Positions 63,501 to 64,000 of a DNA stretch of 64,000 nt are shown here, piece by piece. The stretch lies in assembly GCF_000211835.1 (NCBI RefSeq), contig NZ_AEGR01000032.1, positions 1 to 64,000 on the forward strand. The letters run 5' to 3'. This stretch comes from Hylemonella gracilis ATCC 19624. Lineage in GTDB: Bacteria > Pseudomonadota > Gammaproteobacteria > Burkholderiales > Burkholderiaceae_C. Each line of letters opens with the position of its first letter. The first letter of the stretch is position 1. The notes beneath the pieces are model-generated. The model saw only the letters and a list, made by a program, of their open reading frames with translations. It searched no databases and had not been told where the DNA came from. Position numbers and translations under genes: made by a program.

Positions 63501-63958
63501 ACCGCCAGGGCTTGGGCGGGCTGCCCATCGCGCGCCAGGGCGCGCGCCTGCGCCAGCCGGGGCTGGTCCACGCCGTCGAGGCGGAACAAGGTCTCGAGCC
63601 GGGCGATGTCGGGGTGCTCGGGACTCAGGGCGCGCAAACGCTCCAGCCCTTGACGCGCCGCCTGCGGCTGGCCCGCACGCCGTTCGATGTAGGCCAGCTG
63701 GGCGACGCCATCCGGATCGTCAGGAAACACGCGCAGCAGCTTGGCCAGCACCTCGCGTGCCCGGTCGTCGCGGTCACGTTCCTGCCAGAGTCGGGCCTGC
63801 GCGAGCAAGGCATCGTGCGTCTCTTGCGCCTCTTGCGCGTCTTGCACCGCTCGGGGGTCTTCGCCCGGCGCCGCGCGCGCCGCTTGCCCAGCCACGCCGC
63901 ACAGCAGGGCCAGCACCAAGGCGATGCGCCAGCCAGCAGGACTCAGGGTGCCGCGCAT
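60551..63958 (-). CDS. bcsC: BcsC, cellulose secretion outer-membrane protein
   Basis: Periplasmic TPR scaffold plus outer-membrane beta-barrel that exports cellulose. The signal peptide ends after AARA (about residue 29). Roughly residues 35-790 are tandem TPR-like helices rich in Ala/Arg/Leu. From about 805 a BCSC C-terminal barrel follows, recognised by 'VLSYAGAQDPRTGRTWGGV', 'GHGGYYSPEHY' and the end 'FLVYLRHAYDRPAAR'. At 1135 residues the length is normal (E. coli 1157). The ATG overlaps the end of an upstream bcs gene. The synthase genes bcsA and bcsB must lie beyond the window. Confidence 0.93.
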   Translation of the reverse strand: MRGTLSPAGWRIALVLALLCGVAGQAARAAPGEDPRAVQDAQEAQETHDALLAQARLWQERDRDDRAREVLAKLLRVFPDDPDGVAQLAYIERRAGQPQAARQGLERLRALSPEHPDIARLETLFRLDGVDQPRLAQARALARDGQPAQALAVLRELYPVGPPTGDLALEYWKIVADTELGWEPALAGLTRLITQYPDTPRYRLAWAEHVTKRRPDDADALQALRQLTLYPPLERSARAAWRRAMLRLPAAPANVQLVQAYLAQEQGEDSAVQEHLSGLRAAVERERALMADPAYRAGRRGLALVERDDPAQRDVAAALLLRSLAARPNDAEVIGGLGVLRMRQGRHAEAQAQLRRARERDPANGRWGELLAVSRYWGAMRDAGEAFDVRDDARAEARLNEALAVNAAEPAAWVLLGRLRSAQGRDADAERHWKQALVLTPDHAGATEALVTLYLRQGRERDARVLLSRLDRPPSELLAAVAAARANLYQEQAASALAQGRDDDAIRLLERAARDDADDPWLRLRLARLYAARGAADRGEALFKTLLSRPSRPLPPSHALSEAERVGVLHAYALYQSSLEQDAAALATLEGIAPARRDASILELQRRLQVRRIAREAALNPERAEADYRALLRDDPDQTEAALGLIELLVAGARQAEAQVLIDAQLDRVQQATPDQAADLIAALLALGDRERAWRVIQARSGQAPHARTLAYAARLAREEGRIAVAIDYQQRALAADPAPSAADQRTLSTLLERDTTWLSAGVDHRTSPGTSGVSRYEATELPLEWLWPQREEGRWAVRADLVRLDAGLFDWSRASTYERRLLGSSALCTSQADCDQAPDQHAEGLALNVGLERGDTRYDLGTTPIGFPVQSWVGGILHRGDLGPLGYSLDLSRRPVTGSVLSYAGAQDPRTGRTWGGVQATGVRLGLSLDDGGRYGAWSSLGLHRLSGRKVLDNDRLQLMAGGQMRVINEENRVLQIGLTGMVWHFSENSGEYTYGHGGYYSPEHYRSLALPLSYGERSERWSWLARASVSTSWSTTERAPYYPTDASLQDAAVASGINAYYDGGPSRGSGRSLAWSSEYQLSGHTFLGGLIELDRSPDYEANRFLVYLRHAYDRPAARAVFFPPRPFGPMSQD

Positions 63959-64000
63959 GACCAGCGGGGAAGCAAGGCGCCATCCGGCGCGAAACGGTAC
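63943..64000 (-). CDS. bcsZ: Probable BcsZ endoglucanase, C-terminal fragment
   Basis: A frame entering from the window edge encodes YRFAPDGALLPRWSCAAP and stops at 63945-63943, overlapping the bcsC start by 16 nt. The end YRF-x-x-x-G-x-LLPRW resembles the C-terminus of family-8 cellulases, and bcsZ commonly precedes bcsC. With only 18 codons this is largely inference from position. Confidence 0.45.
   Translation of the reverse strand, partial: YRFAPDGALLPRWSCAAP

Overview
The window is GC-rich, gene-dense chromosomal DNA. Its gene order, GTG starts and protein sequences (a dcw cluster next to hslVU, a DksA with an Ala/Lys/Pro tail, a FAD-dependent oxidoreductase beside rnpB) point to a betaproteobacterium of the order Burkholderiales, most likely Comamonadaceae or a close relative. 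That placement rests on recognising protein families, not on a search. No rRNA, tRNA, CRISPR array, transposase or prophage gene was seen; the one structural RNA is RNase P RNA.

Layout. (1) 1-11.9 kb, minus strand: the division and cell-wall cluster, transcribed mraZ-rsmH-[81-codon repeat ORF]-ftsL-ftsI-murE-murF-mraY-murD-ftsW-murG, with many genes overlapping by 1-4 nt. It starts at a promoter carrying four 10-nt-spaced MraZ-type repeats. A short dispersed repeat has entered this operon in frame at two places (inside murE and between rsmH and ftsL), and a 17-bp hairpin covers the murG start. (2) 12-14 kb: the HslUV protease, then a 162-bp nested palindrome. (3) 14.3-25 kb: a STAS-domain protein, a cysteine-poor DksA with a histone-H1-like tail, a His-rich CobW GTPase, rlmI, a chemoreceptor, and the dapF-DUF484-xerC group. 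(4) 25-35 kb: an Rrf2 regulator, rnpB, a FAD enzyme, a GGDEF/EAL protein, htpX, a GST, DUF3025 and pyrC. (5) 34.6-47.6 kb: a nitrogen-acquisition region with an IclR regulator, a zinc-dependent carbamoylase/allantoate-type hydrolase, a peptide-type ABC importer plus amidase, and a glutamate/aspartate-type ABC importer followed by ureidoglycolate lyase. Three sigma-54-type promoters (GG-N10-GC) control these transcripts. (6) 47.7-50.9 kb: an Atm1-type exporter, a hotdog thioesterase and a YdcF protein. (7) 51-60.3 kb: a fatty-acid beta-oxidation operon (TetR regulator, acyl-CoA dehydrogenase, DUF2147, HAD/enoyl-CoA hydratase fusion, thiolase, alpha/beta hydrolase, thioesterase, enoyl-CoA hydratase). 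(8) 60.5-64 kb: bcsC, a cellulose-secretion outer-membrane protein, overlapping the end of a probable bcsZ.

How the genes fit together. The dcw genes make lipid II and septal peptidoglycan; dapF supplies the meso-diaminopimelate that MurE adds (MurE has the DNPR motif). Region 5 looks like a nitrogen-limitation regulon: transporters bring in small nitrogenous compounds, and carbamoyl, amide and ureide hydrolases release ammonia, glyoxylate and urea. Region 7 is a complete beta-oxidation spiral with its own TetR regulator. The most unusual observations are the in-frame repeat family in the division operon, the nested palindrome upstream of hslV, the hairpin over the murG start, and the pair of divergent sigma-54 promoters around TATCGATA palindromes.
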